Notes: generated by a model not told the origin, from the sequence alone. DNA of 64,000 bases from Anniella stebbinsi (GCA_029215795.1 JARDYH010000002.1:44004001-44068000), one strand, 5' to 3'; counted from the stretch's first letter, positions 9,834 to 19,497 are shown. Made by a program: numbers and translations.

Positions 9834-11801
9834 TCAATCCCCCCCCCCTTTCTTTGGGCGGAATACCCGATACAACATTCCTCTTTCCCATCTAAACCCT
9901 GCCCATCGTCTCCCTCCTCCGGACAGCTCTTTCCCCGCCGCCCGATCTCTACACGGCTGTAATGAGGGGTCTCTCTGTTGCCCTTGTCGAAATCCCGGCT
10001 CTTCCGCCTCCCCCACAGTAATTTCTTCGCTAGCCTCCTCTTCTGAGGGTCCCTTCTCCGCCGCCGGTTCTTCGCCTGTCTTGGCTGCCCCCTTCACCCG
10101 CTGGCTACGTGTAATCACTGGCATCACAGATGTTTTAAAACATATGTCGTTACCCAACAAAAATAAGGGACCTGACTTGTGAACCAATACTGTCAACTCC
10201 CCCCTCCAATCCCCAAACTCTACTTCTATACGTGCCAGCGGGGCTTCAAAGGGCGCTGCCCCATATGGCGTGACCCTTAAGGTCTGTTGGGTAAGTTTTT
10301 GTCCCTCCTTCAGCAAACTGGCATGGATGGACGACACATCAGCTCCGGTATCCCGCTGGGCTCTTGTCACCCGCCCATTGACCCGAATTAACTCACAGAA
10401 CTGCCTCCGGCTCCATTGGAGCTGCGCCGGCGAAACCAAGCTCATCGAGAGGTCTTGGGTCGCTTGTTGCGCCACCCCCACTGGCGGCTCGCTGGTGTCT
10501 TCTCCGCGGCTCGACTCTCCAGTTGCTGCCGCGGCATACTCCCACTCCGTCTCTCGCACTTCACCTTCACTCTCATCGCTCCAATTCGACGAGGACGACT
10601 CGGGCGCCGCCGCCGCTGCCCGCACCAACGCTCTCGCCGGGGCTGGTTTTTCTGCCCCCGCCGGGTATCTTGCCGCCAGCTTCGGGCAGTCTCGCTTCAT
10701 GTGCCCCTTCTCTTTACAAAAAAAACACCCCTCCACCGGGGGCTTGACTCCTAGGCGCTGTGTCTCGCGCTCGGCGCGCTCTCCCGCTGGCCATGCCGCC
10801 TTCTTTCCCGGGGTCGCTTCTCCCGGGCGCCGACTCTCTCTCTCGCGTCCTCCGCTCCGGCCCCCTTCCGGCTCCCGCTTTCCGAAGGCGCTCAGTCGAT
10901 CCGCCATCTGCGCAGCTTCTGCGGCCGTACTTGGGTCCTTTTCCCCCAGCCAGGCATCATAGCGCTCCGGGAATTGCTTGGCCAGTTGTTCTTTAACGAT
11001 CAGCTCCTGCAGTTTTTCCTTATTATCCGCTCCCGCCGCTTCTGCCCAAGTTTCAAAAGCCGCTTTCAGCCGCGTCGCGAAAGCCGTATAGGTCTCCTTC
11101 GTTCTCATCGTCAGCTGCCGAAATTTCTTTCTACAATGTTCCGCCGAGAGCGCATATTGCGTCCTCACCAGCTTTTTAAAGTACTCATAATCCGACCGCG
11201 ACTCCCTCGGCAGTGTCGCCATTAGATCTAGTAGCGCCCCCGATACTTGGGTTCGGAGCAGGGCCATCCTCTGGTTCCCGATCACTCCCACCTCTTCGCA
11301 CGCCACCTCGAACACTGTAAAAAACGACACTACATCGTCCCCTTCCTTATACGCCGGGAACATCCGTCTATCCAACCGAGGTGCTGTCGGCGGCGCCGGG
11401 GTGGCCATTGTTTGCTGGAGGGCCTCCTCCTTCACCTTAGCCCACCTCATCTGTTGTGTCGCCAGCTCTAGGTAGTCTGCATACATCTGCCGGATCCGTC
11501 GTTCTTGCTGATCCATCTCTTCCTTCGCGAGGCTCCTTTCCACCTCTCCGCTGTCCCTGCTTTCCGGTAGCGGCGCCTTCGACCGCGCCCCGCCCCGGGT
11601 CTCGTCGACCGACACTTCCACAGGGGCCTGTTTCTTTGCTGCTCTTTTCTTCAGCTCCGTCACCCCTCCTGAGCCTTCACCCACGACCCACTCTTCGATG
11701 GTCGCCTGCCCGGGCCCCATGGCCCCTCCATCTCCCCCGACTGGCAGGAACTGCTCCACTGTCTCAATACCTTGCATCTTCTTTGGTTCTTTCTTGGCCA
11801 T
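9834..11801 (-). CDS. Gmr1-like gag-protease ORF with SCAN-like capsid domain
   Basis: The ATG at 11801 (MAKKEPKK) is chosen because it has G at -3 and G at +4. The frame is open further upstream to 11867 but contains no earlier ATG. Numbering from this Met, residues about 80-130 are charged and probably helical. Capsid runs from about 145 to 310, and its second half (about 224-307), with KFRQLTMRTKETYTAF and LQELIVKEQLAKQFPERYDAW, resembles the SCAN dimerisation domain. A CCHC knuckle has C359, C362, H367 and C372. The aspartic protease motif DTGA begins at D484, with LLGND near 550. The frame ends just after the G run at 9839-9848, although the next frame continues the protein towards integrase. 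Confidence 0.92.
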   Translation of the reverse strand: MAKKEPKKMQGIETVEQFLPVGGDGGAMGPGQATIEEWVVGEGSGGVTELKKRAAKKQAPVEVSVDETRGGARSKAPLPESRDSGEVERSLAKEEMDQQERRIRQMYADYLELATQQMRWAKVKEEALQQTMATPAPPTAPRLDRRMFPAYKEGDDVVSFFTVFEVACEEVGVIGNQRMALLRTQVSGALLDLMATLPRESRSDYEYFKKLVRTQYALSAEHCRKKFRQLTMRTKETYTAFATRLKAAFETWAEAAGADNKEKLQELIVKEQLAKQFPERYDAWLGEKDPSTAAEAAQMADRLSAFGKREPEGGRSGGRERESRRPGEATPGKKAAWPAGERAERETQRLGVKPPVEGCFFCKEKGHMKRDCPKLAARYPAGAEKPAPARALVRAAAAAPESSSSNWSDESEGEVRETEWEYAAAATGESSRGEDTSEPPVGVAQQATQDLSMSLVSPAQLQWSRRQFCELIRVNGRVTRAQRDTGADVSSIHASLLKEGQKLTQQTLRVTPYGAAPFEAPLARIEVEFGDWRGELTVLVHKSGPLFLLGNDICFKTSVMPVITRSQRVKGAAKTGEEPAAEKGPSEEEASEEITVGEAEEPGFRQGQQRDPSLQPCRDRAAGKELSGGGRRWAGFRWERGMLYRVFRPKKGGGD

Positions 11802-11860
11802 TTCTGTCACCGCTTCTCCACTTATCGTCACTGTTTGCTTTCTCTGCTTCTGCACAACAT

Positions 11861-11878
11861 CCCACCGCTAAGCCACCA
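11861..11878 (-). other. Primer-binding site candidate of the Gmr1-like element
   Basis: TGGTGGCTTAGCGGTGGG directly follows the CCTTACA end of the 5' LTR on the minus strand. TGG is the usual start because tRNAs end in CCA. It resembles the complement of the vertebrate tRNA-Leu(AAG/UAG) 3' end as I recall it (TGGTGGCAGCGGTGGG) except for two extra T's. The tRNA assignment is tentative. Confidence 0.6.
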
Positions 11879-12428
11879 TGTAAGGGAGGAACTGCCCTGG
11901 GGCAATTCTCCTGTCAGGATGTGCAGAACTCAGAGACACAAACCAGGACTCACGTAGTTCTTTAAGCAGCTTTATTCATCAAAAGAACAGGTTCAGCGGT
12001 CTAAAAACAATTCTCTACAGCAAGGCCCATCGATGCCAACCCGAGACCAGTGGCCTGCCTCTCCAGTGCGACTAACTCTTGGCATCACCTTCCCCACCAA
12101 GACCAGCCCCTTCTTCCCGGTTAGGGTTTTTGTCCCCTTTCCTTGGAATGTTCCCCCTCCCATTCCGGCGCCAGAGCTCATCTCTTCTTCACACCTCCTC
12201 CGCTGGCCTTGAAGTTTTTACAGCCTGCGATAGCCCCGGCCTTCCTGCTCTGGAGTCCTTGAATCCCTTATCTCCTCCCAGGTGGCAGCTCAGGGCCGTT
12301 TGTCTTTCTAATTGCTACAGCGGTATGTTCCTACTCTAACCAGTCCTCTCAGCTATCTATACTACTTCCCCCCCCCCAGCCTTCACTCTCATTCTCCAAC
12401 CAGCGCAGTCTATCTGAACTCCTTTACA
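11879..12428 (-). repeat. 5' LTR of the Gmr1-like element (550 bp)
   Basis: It is identical by eye to 6557-7105 except for one additional C in the run near 12368-12377. It holds the promoter and, at 11976-11971, the AATAAA hexamer on the minus strand. The sequence GAAGG at 12429-12433 is the target duplication. Confidence 0.95.
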
Positions 12429-12433
12429 GAAGG

Positions 12434-12735
12434 AAGGTTTTTTCATGTCCTCTCCTGTAAGGCCATTTGGCTAGAGGGGTAGGGGACATGACCTCCACTT
12501 GGGGTGTGCCTGACTCATCTACATAACATCACTGGGCTTGTGGAGGGGTGATGGGGCTGAACCCTCCTTGACATTTAAATGTGAGGGCTGTGAAGGGCCA
12601 TGGCTAGAAGAGAGGCAAGTAGTTGGCCCTGAGTTAGGGGAGTTTGCAAAAAGGCTGATGAGGGGGCAACGTTATTCTTTTCTTGCCGGTTATCTGCCAC
12701 CACTGGAGAGGAGGGGGTTAACAGAACATTAGAAT
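12434..12735. repeat. Unclassified GC-richer segment (right part, continues 6164-6551)
   Basis: This is the other flank of the Gmr1-like insertion, compositionally like the left flank. No coding domain was recognised. Confidence 0.3.
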
Positions 12736-13540
12736 ATATCGATCTCCCTTTATTTGTGAAATGATAAAATTGTTGCCCATTTATACCCAATAACCACCTT
12801 GTCTTTTACTGAGTATGGATGCAAATCTTTCACAGAGATGTAGTTCTTCTCAATATTTGTACAAATTGGCTACTGATAACTACAGCCCTTGCAATTATTA
12901 AAAATGCATAGTGGAGAACAAAAAGCAAAGTGTGATGCATTTTCCCCTCCCCAAGAACCTTCATGCAAAGTAGCTGTTTAAATTGGGATCTGTTCATACC
13001 ACTGCTTGAAATGAAAATCAATGAAATGATTGATTCTTAGTATAGTCAAGAGTAATAATGGACATAGAAAGGCTGCATGTGTGGATTTTACTAGATCTGT
13101 CAGCAAAGCTCAATATAATATCAACTATTAAGCTTTGACATTTTGCCTGCTGTGCCTGCCTGACCAAGTCTCCTGTTGCTAATTTTTCTAGCCTCCCTTT
13201 CAAACATTTCTGTAAAGCTAGTAGAATGTATCTTTGATTATTGCTGTGCCAGTGATACTCAGCTAATGTTGCTGTCTTATTAAAACAAGAGATCGTGATT
13301 TCACGTCTAAGATGTGGGTATGGCTCATTGATAATTAGCTCAAACTGAAGCAGAGTAAGAGTGAAATTAAGTAAGGGTGACAGGGGAATCTGCAATGGAA
13401 TGGAATGAGTCTGGATTTCTATGTATCAACCCACAGATTATGCAGTGGACTCACTTTCCCAAGTCACACAGATTCTGTGGACTTGTGGACCATTGTTTTT
13501 ACTGCCCAGAATTTTATGCAAATTTAGTTAAAGAAAAATA
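12736..13540. other. Intronic sequence without recognised features
   Basis: No gene, RNA or classified repeat was recognised. Confidence 0.4.
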
Positions 13541-13542
13541 CC

Positions 13543-13625
13543 ATTTATTTATTTATTTATTTATTTCATCTTTATACTGCCCATCAGCCAAAGCTCTCTG
13601 GGAAGTGCACAATTTTTAAAAAATA
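13543..13625 (-). repeat. LINE 3'-end remnant
   Basis: A TTTATTTATT run is followed by ATACTGCCCATCAGCCAAAG and CTCTCTGGGAAGTGCAC. The same order recurs at 24285-24366 and 52798-52880, so it is a dispersed LINE or SINE tail read in reverse. Confidence 0.55.
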
Positions 13626-13699
13626 AGAAAATAGCAGCCAAAAATTGCATTTTCCCCATTGGATAAAGTATGAGAATGCACATTTGGTGGAGGATGTGA

Positions 13700-13893
13700 A
13701 CATTTGGGAGGGTTTTACATATTTGGGGGGACATTTGTGCATTTTTGCAAGTGTGAAGTAGCGCAAATGCAAATTTGTGCAAATTCGATAACTTGGAAAA
13801 AATTAAATTTCGACAATGAACAGATGATGGAACAAAAGGCACCTGACAATCCATGAAATGCAGAGGGAATTTTTTTTACACAATCTGTACATC
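13700..13893. mobile_element. Right half of an hAT-like foldback MITE (family H)
   Basis: ACCTGACAATCCATGAAATGCAGAG and the end ACATCCCTA match the right arm of the element at 29180-30910 (CCTGACAATCTGCGAAGCAC, ACATCTCTA). The left arm is missing or unrecognisable. Confidence 0.5.
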
Positions 13894-14008
13894 CCTATTC
13901 AGAAATGGATCTGTAGTTGTATAAGAAAATATTTGACCTTCTAACTCCTCCGGGAAGTCTCACTTTCAGTACTACTGTAATACAAAAATAACATTTATTC
14001 TAACAGAG

Positions 14009-14010
14009 AT

Positions 14011-14061
<51 letters not shown>

Positions 14062-14092
14062 CTATCTATCATCTATCTATCTCTATCTCTTC
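14009..14092. repeat. (TCTA)n microsatellite
   Basis: About twenty TCTA units occur with a few TCTC interruptions towards the right end. Confidence 0.95.
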
Positions 14093-14940
14093 CTGTTGAA
14101 CTCTGTTGGAAGGAATACTATTGGCAGATTTTAATGGAGGTAGAGCATCTGTGGCTACCCCATGAAGACTGGACACTACCTATCTCTCAATTTTATTTTC
14201 ATTTTTTTAAAAAAATCTGCCTTTCTTTTTGTTTAAAACCAGAATTTGATGTTTATTTATTTTTGTTGTTGCAAACAATGCATTATCCAATAAGACGTGA
14301 TGCAAGCATGAAAGGAGCTTTTCTAAAGTTCCTACTTTAAAACCCCTCCTTTTATGCTTGCAGCAGCATGTTTCTCTTCAGAGATAGCTTTTCAGCCTTG
14401 CAGTACTTCCTAGAATGGTCATGTGATCATACCAGGGCACATCACATGCTATCTCTGCTGACAGTTGCGTTTGCTATTAGCATGTGCACACACCGTTTCA
14501 TGAGGGGAGTAATGCAGCCTGGGGTGGCTGGCTGGCAGGCAAAGAAGAGATCTGGTCTGCTGTAGCCGTTTGTATATACAAAATGAGAACTTGGAGTAAT
14601 GGAGAACTGTTATCCAAGATTGGACAGAGGAATTCAGAACTTGGGAAGCAAATACGATTTCTGTTGAAGTAATTTCACCAATCGCTAATTATGTCAAACG
14701 GGCAGCCTTCTCCCAATGGAACTAGCTCATTCATTAAGATCTTTCTCAGTGGCCATTCACAAGATGTCCCTGTTTTCTGAAATCAGGTGGGAAGCTGTTG
14801 GAAAGAGGGACTTTTCTGTGGTGGATCCCAAATTATGAAACTTTTCTCCTGGTGTGTTTAGTTGGTGGGCAAAGTCTGTCTTTTTCACTGAATTTTTTAA
14901 TGGTATAGAAGATCGGACACACTTAGGTGAGAGTGTGGAC
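14093..14940. other. Intronic sequence without recognised features
   Basis: No domain-bearing ORF or classified repeat was recognised. Confidence 0.4.
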
Positions 14941-14953
14941 CTACTCCCAAGAA

Positions 14954-15320
14954 CTCGCGAGCCCCATGCAGGCACCTGCCCTGCTTCCAGCCCTTTCCTG
15001 CTGCTGCATTAATGGTTGTGGGGGAAATGCACACTTTCCAAAGCCTCGGAAGGTTTATGTTTGCATTAATAGGGCCTTTAAGGCCCTCATTGGCATGTCG
15101 GGGGCAGTGTCATTTCTGGAGGATCTGGAAAGTGCACATTTCCCCCTTCCATGCTAATGACGGCCACCATTAGCATAGAAGGGGGAAATGCGCACTTTCT
15201 AAAACCTCTGGAAATCATGCATTTTCCCTGCTGCGTTAATGGCAGCTGCCATTAATGTAGCAGGGGGAAAGTTCCGGAAGCCAGGGTGGGCAGCTGTTGG
15301 TCGCTTGCGAGCCTCGCGAG
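14954..15320. repeat. Multi-hairpin foldback segment
   Basis: The outer ends both contain CTCGCGAG (14954-14961 and 15313-15320). Two internal hairpins are clear. The first has arms 15129-15159 and 15168-15198, around CCATGCTAATG and its complement. The second lies at 15222-15270, around TTAATGGCAGCTGCCATTAA. The layout resembles the interior of the hAT foldback at 32800-33570, but terminal repeats and a target duplication were not placed. Confidence 0.6.
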
Positions 15321-15394
15321 TGCTTGACAGGGGCTCTTGGGGGCTGGGCTGCAGGGGCAGTAGGGCAAGTGCTCATTGATTTCGGCCACCTCTA

Positions 15395-15482
15395 CTTTTA
15401 CAGCACAATCTTAGACATTTCTCCTCAAAGTTAGACCCATCGAGTTCACTTGGGTCTATTCCCAGAAAACTGCATATAGGAG
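15395..15482. repeat. Short palindromic dispersed repeat (family P), copy 4
   Basis: ACAGCACAATCTTAGACATT starts the segment and AGTTAGACCCATCGAGTTCA lies in its middle. It is diverged from the other copies. Confidence 0.4.
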
Positions 15483-15489
15483 TTCAGCT

Positions 15490-15700
15490 TCATGTACTTT
15501 TATTTGTTGTTGATGTTTTATATGTATATCGTTTTATCTGCTGTTTATTTCATTTGGTTAGTACTATATTTATTATGTATTGTATTTTACTAGCTTTGGT
15601 ATTGTAAGCCTCCGCTGAATGGCTAGATAGAAATTCAATCTATCCATCAAATGGCTAATTTGGGTACCATTTTTGGTGGAAAGGTGAGATAGAAGTTTAG
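15490..15700 (+). repeat. L2-type LINE 3'-end remnant
   Basis: An AT-rich stretch with ATTGTAAGCCTCCGCTGAATGG and AGTAAATAAATA resembles L2 or CR1 LINE 3' ends. No coding portion is left. Confidence 0.4.
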
Positions 15701-17301
15701 TAAATAAATATATTGCTGCCTTTGCATATTTCTTTCTTGGTGTTAGTGCTCCACTATGAATCCTGGTATGTGTAGTCACTTTGGGAACAATAATTAATCA
15801 GTGGTAGAGCACATGCTTTGTATTCAACATTGCATGAATAAATATCTGCTCACACATTTTTCTTCACTCACCTCTGAAGCACATGGGCTCCCCCAAATAT
15901 GCTCTTAATGACCTCCAACCCTCTGGAGCAGTTTGGGATGGGGGTTGCAGGGACGAGGGAGAATTTCCCCCTCCCCATTCTGCTTACCGAAACCTTCAGA
16001 ATGGATAGAAATCCACTAGCTGGATTTCACATCTCCTCTGACCTGGTATATTGCAGTTTCCTGGGTATGAAGATAATCTCAAAATAGAGTGGGTAAACAT
16101 ACCCTGCAACTGAATTATATAGGTTGAAGTCTTTATATGTATTGAGAACAGTGTGGGTACAAAATATGTTTAAAGGAATTGGTGTGGAAGTTTATAATGA
16201 GATATTTCATGAACAACTATAGAGTATGCAGCACAGAAAGTTTAAATTAATCTCTTCTAATTTATCATAGTATCAATAAATTATGCAGTGAAAAGTACAA
16301 ATGTAGAAGTCCTGAGTAAGGGAGGGGAAGCCTTCTCCCTTAATTGACTTGAAAATATATTCTAGGTGCACAAAGGAAAATGGTAAGTAATTAAGAGGCT
16401 GACCCTGAAAGGTGATGAGTGCATTCTGAGCAGTGACTGACATGCACTTAAGCAATGCTATTAAAAAGAAATTGGTTCCTAAAATATGCTTTGGAATTAG
16501 AACCAAATCAATAATTTATATATGGTTCTTAAATGGCGCTTTGTAAATTACTTGGCAAATGAGTCATGAGTAGGCGGAGTGAAGACCATTTGCATTGATC
16601 TTCCTTTATCTTAATGAAAGAAGTCATAGAAATCAAAAGTTTATCAGCCCCCCATGGCTTAACCTTTGTACAAAAACACTTTGAACAAAACTGTCTGTCA
16701 GCATTCCAGTGTTTCTCTCCAACTTTCAATTTTCATTAGTGCAGGAGTCAGACCTATTGATTTTATAAGGTGTTTTATTAGAGTTTCTTTTTAAAATAAA
16801 GGCTACTTGAAATTCACCTCTACTGTTCTCTTCTTTGGATTTTAAATTGTTTTATTCATTTTTTATGTAAGTGCCTCAGGCAAATGGCTGCTTTTAGTAT
16901 GAGTAACTACAACTGTTAGGTGCTGACCAAACTCTTTGCAAATTCATCCACCCTATATTATTTCTTTCTGACTCTCAATGTACCATACCAAATTTCACCA
17001 TGCCAGATATTCATTTTCTTGCTACACTTGCAATTGATGCTGAAATATGAAACATTTATTGCTCTATTTACTGATCAATCCTACACAGTGTATATTATTC
17101 ACCATGGAGAGATATGCCACCGCAGCATCCACAAAAGCTATCACTCAAATTCCATCCTGGAAGTTATGGCTATTCTTGTTCAGTAGGTCACATGTAGTAA
17201 TACAAATGGTAGCTTTAGATAGCCCGTTTCCCTCATTTGTCCACTCTAGAAGGTCACAGAACAATCGCTTCATTTTACAGGAAAGCGAGTGGCAGAGTTA
17301 A
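15701..17301. other. Intronic sequence without recognised features
   Basis: The stretch is AT-rich. The last 200 bp could belong to the Ngaro-like element that follows, but no reverse-transcriptase motif was found in them. Confidence 0.35.
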
Positions 17302-18274
17302 ATGAATCACAGTGTGGAACGGCATCCCAGACACAAACATGGTAGACCTTTGAGCAAAGTCCTCTATAATACATTGGGAAAACAGGAAGAATCTGCTGGC
17401 AGAACTCTGGCAGATTGGCAGGATGAGGCCAAGCGAGCTATATGGCTTTCTATAGCTCCTAGTACCAGAACCGCATACGCGAGATCAGGTAGGGAGTTTG
17501 AATTTTTCAGAAGGGAGGCACAATTACAACAACGATGGCCCATTCCTGTAGAACACATTTTGCAATTTTGTGTGGCATGTCACAAGAAGGGTCTTTCAGC
17601 GTGTACAATTAGTGGTAAGGTAGCTTCCCTTTCATTTTTATCAAAGATGAAAGGTGTTGCCAATGACACGATGGACTTCAGAGTTCGTAGGGTGTTTCAC
17701 GGGTAGACCAGGGAAAGTCTCTCCCCCCCCCCCCCCGGCACCTGACAATAGACTCCCCTTATCTCCAGACATTGTAAAAGGGTTAGGGAAGTTTTGGCCT
17801 TCACTTTGCCACTCGCCTTATAAGGTGGCCCTTATTCATGCAGCTGCTTTATCAGCATTTTTCAGAGCATTAAGAATATCAGAACTGGTAGTGGGGTGTA
17901 AGAACGACACTTCTGGTAGAGTTTTTCAAGTTAGCGATATTCAGGTTTCCTCGCACAATGTGAAGTTTTGGCTTTGGCAGTCCAAAACAGACCACTTGGG
18001 TAAGGGTAAGGGTATTACTCTATTCCCAGCTTCTGCAGAGGAACAGTGCCTGCTCAGCGCAATGTGCAATTTTCTGACCATAAGGGGTAATGCTGTAGGC
18101 CCATTGTTTTGGCACCAATATCGCACACCACTGACCAAGCTTCAAGTCTGGACGGTCACAAAAAGCGCACTTCAGTCACTGGACCTTGATAATTTCAAAT
18201 TTAATACCCATTCATTTCGTATTGGGGCGGAATCTACGGCTGCATCGATAGGCTTCTCCACAGAGCAGATTTAG
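17302..18274 (+). pseudogene. Tyrosine recombinase (Ngaro-like), broken
   Basis: The first segment (17302-17706, ATG at 17302) carries the N-terminal core-binding domain, with TRTAYARSGREFEFF and ILQFCVACHKKGLSACTISG. It ends at a TAG. The protein resumes in another frame after a run of 14 C at 17723-17736. The second segment holds the catalytic domain: FRALRISEL with the first Arg, LWQSKTDHLGKGKG with a likely catalytic Lys, and THSFRIGAES with the H-x-x-R pair. A stop at 18272-18274 precedes the position where the nucleophilic Tyr is expected, and no Tyr is found in the following GQWRLRAT segment. These recombinases insert circular DNA intermediates of DIRS-order retroelements. This copy cannot be active. 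Confidence 0.8.
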
Positions 18275-18382
18275 GCGGTAGGACAATGGCGATTAAGGGC
18301 TACCATTCCTGTCTTTGGCAATTGCCTAAATAATGGATATTTGATGTATTTACTGCTGCGCGTTTAATTTAGATCTCAAGGA

Positions 18383-18895
18383 GTGCCCTGCCCGTGTGTG
18401 TGTGTGATTATCTGTGGGCACAACATGATCTTCTGGGCCGGCAGGAGGGCTTCCAGATCCAGCTTTCAGACACAACTCGGATTGAGTCATCAAGCTGATA
18501 TACAATGGCTAGGAAAGTGTGTTATGCGTTGGGAGTGGCTCCTCCCTACTCTATTCCATCATAATACTGATAGTGTCCCCCCACAGGTGTTACTCATACA
18601 CTTAGGCAGCAATGATCTGGGTCTACTGAAAGGTAAGGCCTTGATCTTGCAAGCGATAGTCGATTTTGAGACAATTCGGCAGTGTTGGCCAGGTATAGCG
18701 ATTATCTGGTCTTGCCTTTTACCTCGCCTGAATTGGAGAGCAGGTAGCGATCACAATGCCATTGAGAGGGTGTGGAAAAAGGTTAATAACCAAATTTATA
18801 AGGATTTAATTAAGCATAGGGATCACAGTATACAACATCCAGAGATTGTATTGACATGGAGGGAGCTATTTAGACCGGACAGTGTTCATTTATAA
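18383..18895 (+). pseudogene. SGNH/GDSL hydrolase-like ORF of the Ngaro-like element
   Basis: The 170-residue open frame begins with a GTG, so the true start is unknown. Block I reads GHNMIFWAG, where the catalytic Ser is expected after G-H or G-D but Asn14 is present. Block III is HLGSNDLG (Asn77). Block V is FRPDSVHL with Asp166 and His169. The arrangement IVWS/IIWS...LPRLNWR between them is typical of the hydrolase carried by vertebrate Ngaro-type elements. Its role in the element's life cycle is unknown. The missing Ser suggests decay. Confidence 0.75.
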
Positions 18896-19360
18896 GATAG
18901 CGATAATTATATATTTTCACAAGGTCTGAAGAGTGGGTTAAGGGAAGTGATTATATCTAGATGGAGAGGGGGGTGACTGGAGCGGGATAGGGCAGGTGAG
19001 CATTCACAGGCACTGTTATGGTGATTGGTAGTGCCTGAGGACTCCCAGCTGTAAGTTTTATGGCCTCAGCTGGTGGGATAATGCTTACCTTTGAGGTCAA
19101 CCTTCCGCACTCACCCGGAGCCATACGGCGTGGGGGGGAGTGACATCGGAAGGCATCCCACCCCTGATGGGGAATCCTGGGTAGTGGCGAATTGCTGGTG
19201 CCATTGCTCAGGTGGTGAATGGCTCGCCCAAATAAGCGAGATGCCTGCTTAAGATCACCCACTCTGCGGATCTTTAACAAAGTGGCCCTGTTTAAATCCA
19301 TATCTTGTGTCTGCCTCTTCATTTCTCTATCCTCCATCGCCCGCAATATTCCTGCAAATA

Positions 19361-19463
19361 AAGCAGCCTTCCCCAACCCTTTGAATGTGTTGGACTACAA
19401 CTCCCATCTCCCCAGTCAGGTGGAAGCCCAACACATCCGAATAGCACCAGGTTGGGGAAGGCC
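19361..19463. repeat. Small palindromic MITE
   Basis: GCCTTCCCCAACC at the left end and GGTTGGGGAAGGC at the right end are perfect inverted repeats about 100 bp apart, enclosing GGACTACAACTCCCATC. Confidence 0.75.
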
Positions 19464-19497
19464 GATATAAATTGCATATGAACAGTACATAACAGAA

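Larger units (their letters stand above)
6557..12428 (-). mobile_element. Gmr1-like Ty3/Gypsy LTR retrotransposon, full length (5.9 kb)
   Basis: The element has two LTRs (549 and 550 bp) starting TGTAAAGG and ending CCTTACA on the minus strand, flanked by a 5-bp duplication GAAGG at 6552-6556 and 12429-12433. Between them, in minus-strand order, lie gag with a CCHC knuckle, an aspartic protease, an integrase with H2C2 and DD35E motifs, reverse transcriptase (YLDD) and RNase H. Integrase before RT is the diagnostic order of Gmr1-like elements, known from fish and other vertebrates. Apart from one base in a C run the LTRs are identical by eye, so insertion is very recent. The element lies in the sense orientation of EDIL3. 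Its reading frame is interrupted at two G runs. Confidence 0.95.
17302..19360 (+). mobile_element. Ngaro-like (DIRS order) tyrosine-recombinase retrotransposon, 3' fragment
   Basis: A tyrosine recombinase followed by an SGNH hydrolase-like ORF on the same strand is the 3' part of Ngaro-type elements. Gag and RT/RNase H, which should lie upstream, are absent. Stops and a poly-C frame break in the recombinase show that it is dead. Its right end is uncertain: sequence up to about 19360, where a small palindrome starts, may be its non-coding 3' region. Confidence 0.75.

Noticed and set aside
9834..9848. Programmed frameshift between protease and integrase
   Set aside because: Some Ty3 elements shift between gag and pol, but this break is in a plain G run between protease and integrase and a second one lies inside pol. 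A length error in the runs is simpler.
10270..10962. Plus-strand ORF of 230 codons
   Set aside because: It is antisense to the Gmr1-like gag, has no domain, and owes its length to GC-rich sequence lacking stops.
17302..18274. Bacterial or phage integrase from contamination
   Set aside because: The downstream SGNH hydrolase ORF, decayed frames and intronic setting fit a vertebrate Ngaro-like element.
18957..19376. 139-codon minus-strand ORF
   Set aside because: No motif was seen. It runs against the Ngaro-like element and overlaps its presumed non-coding 3' region and the palindrome at 19361.
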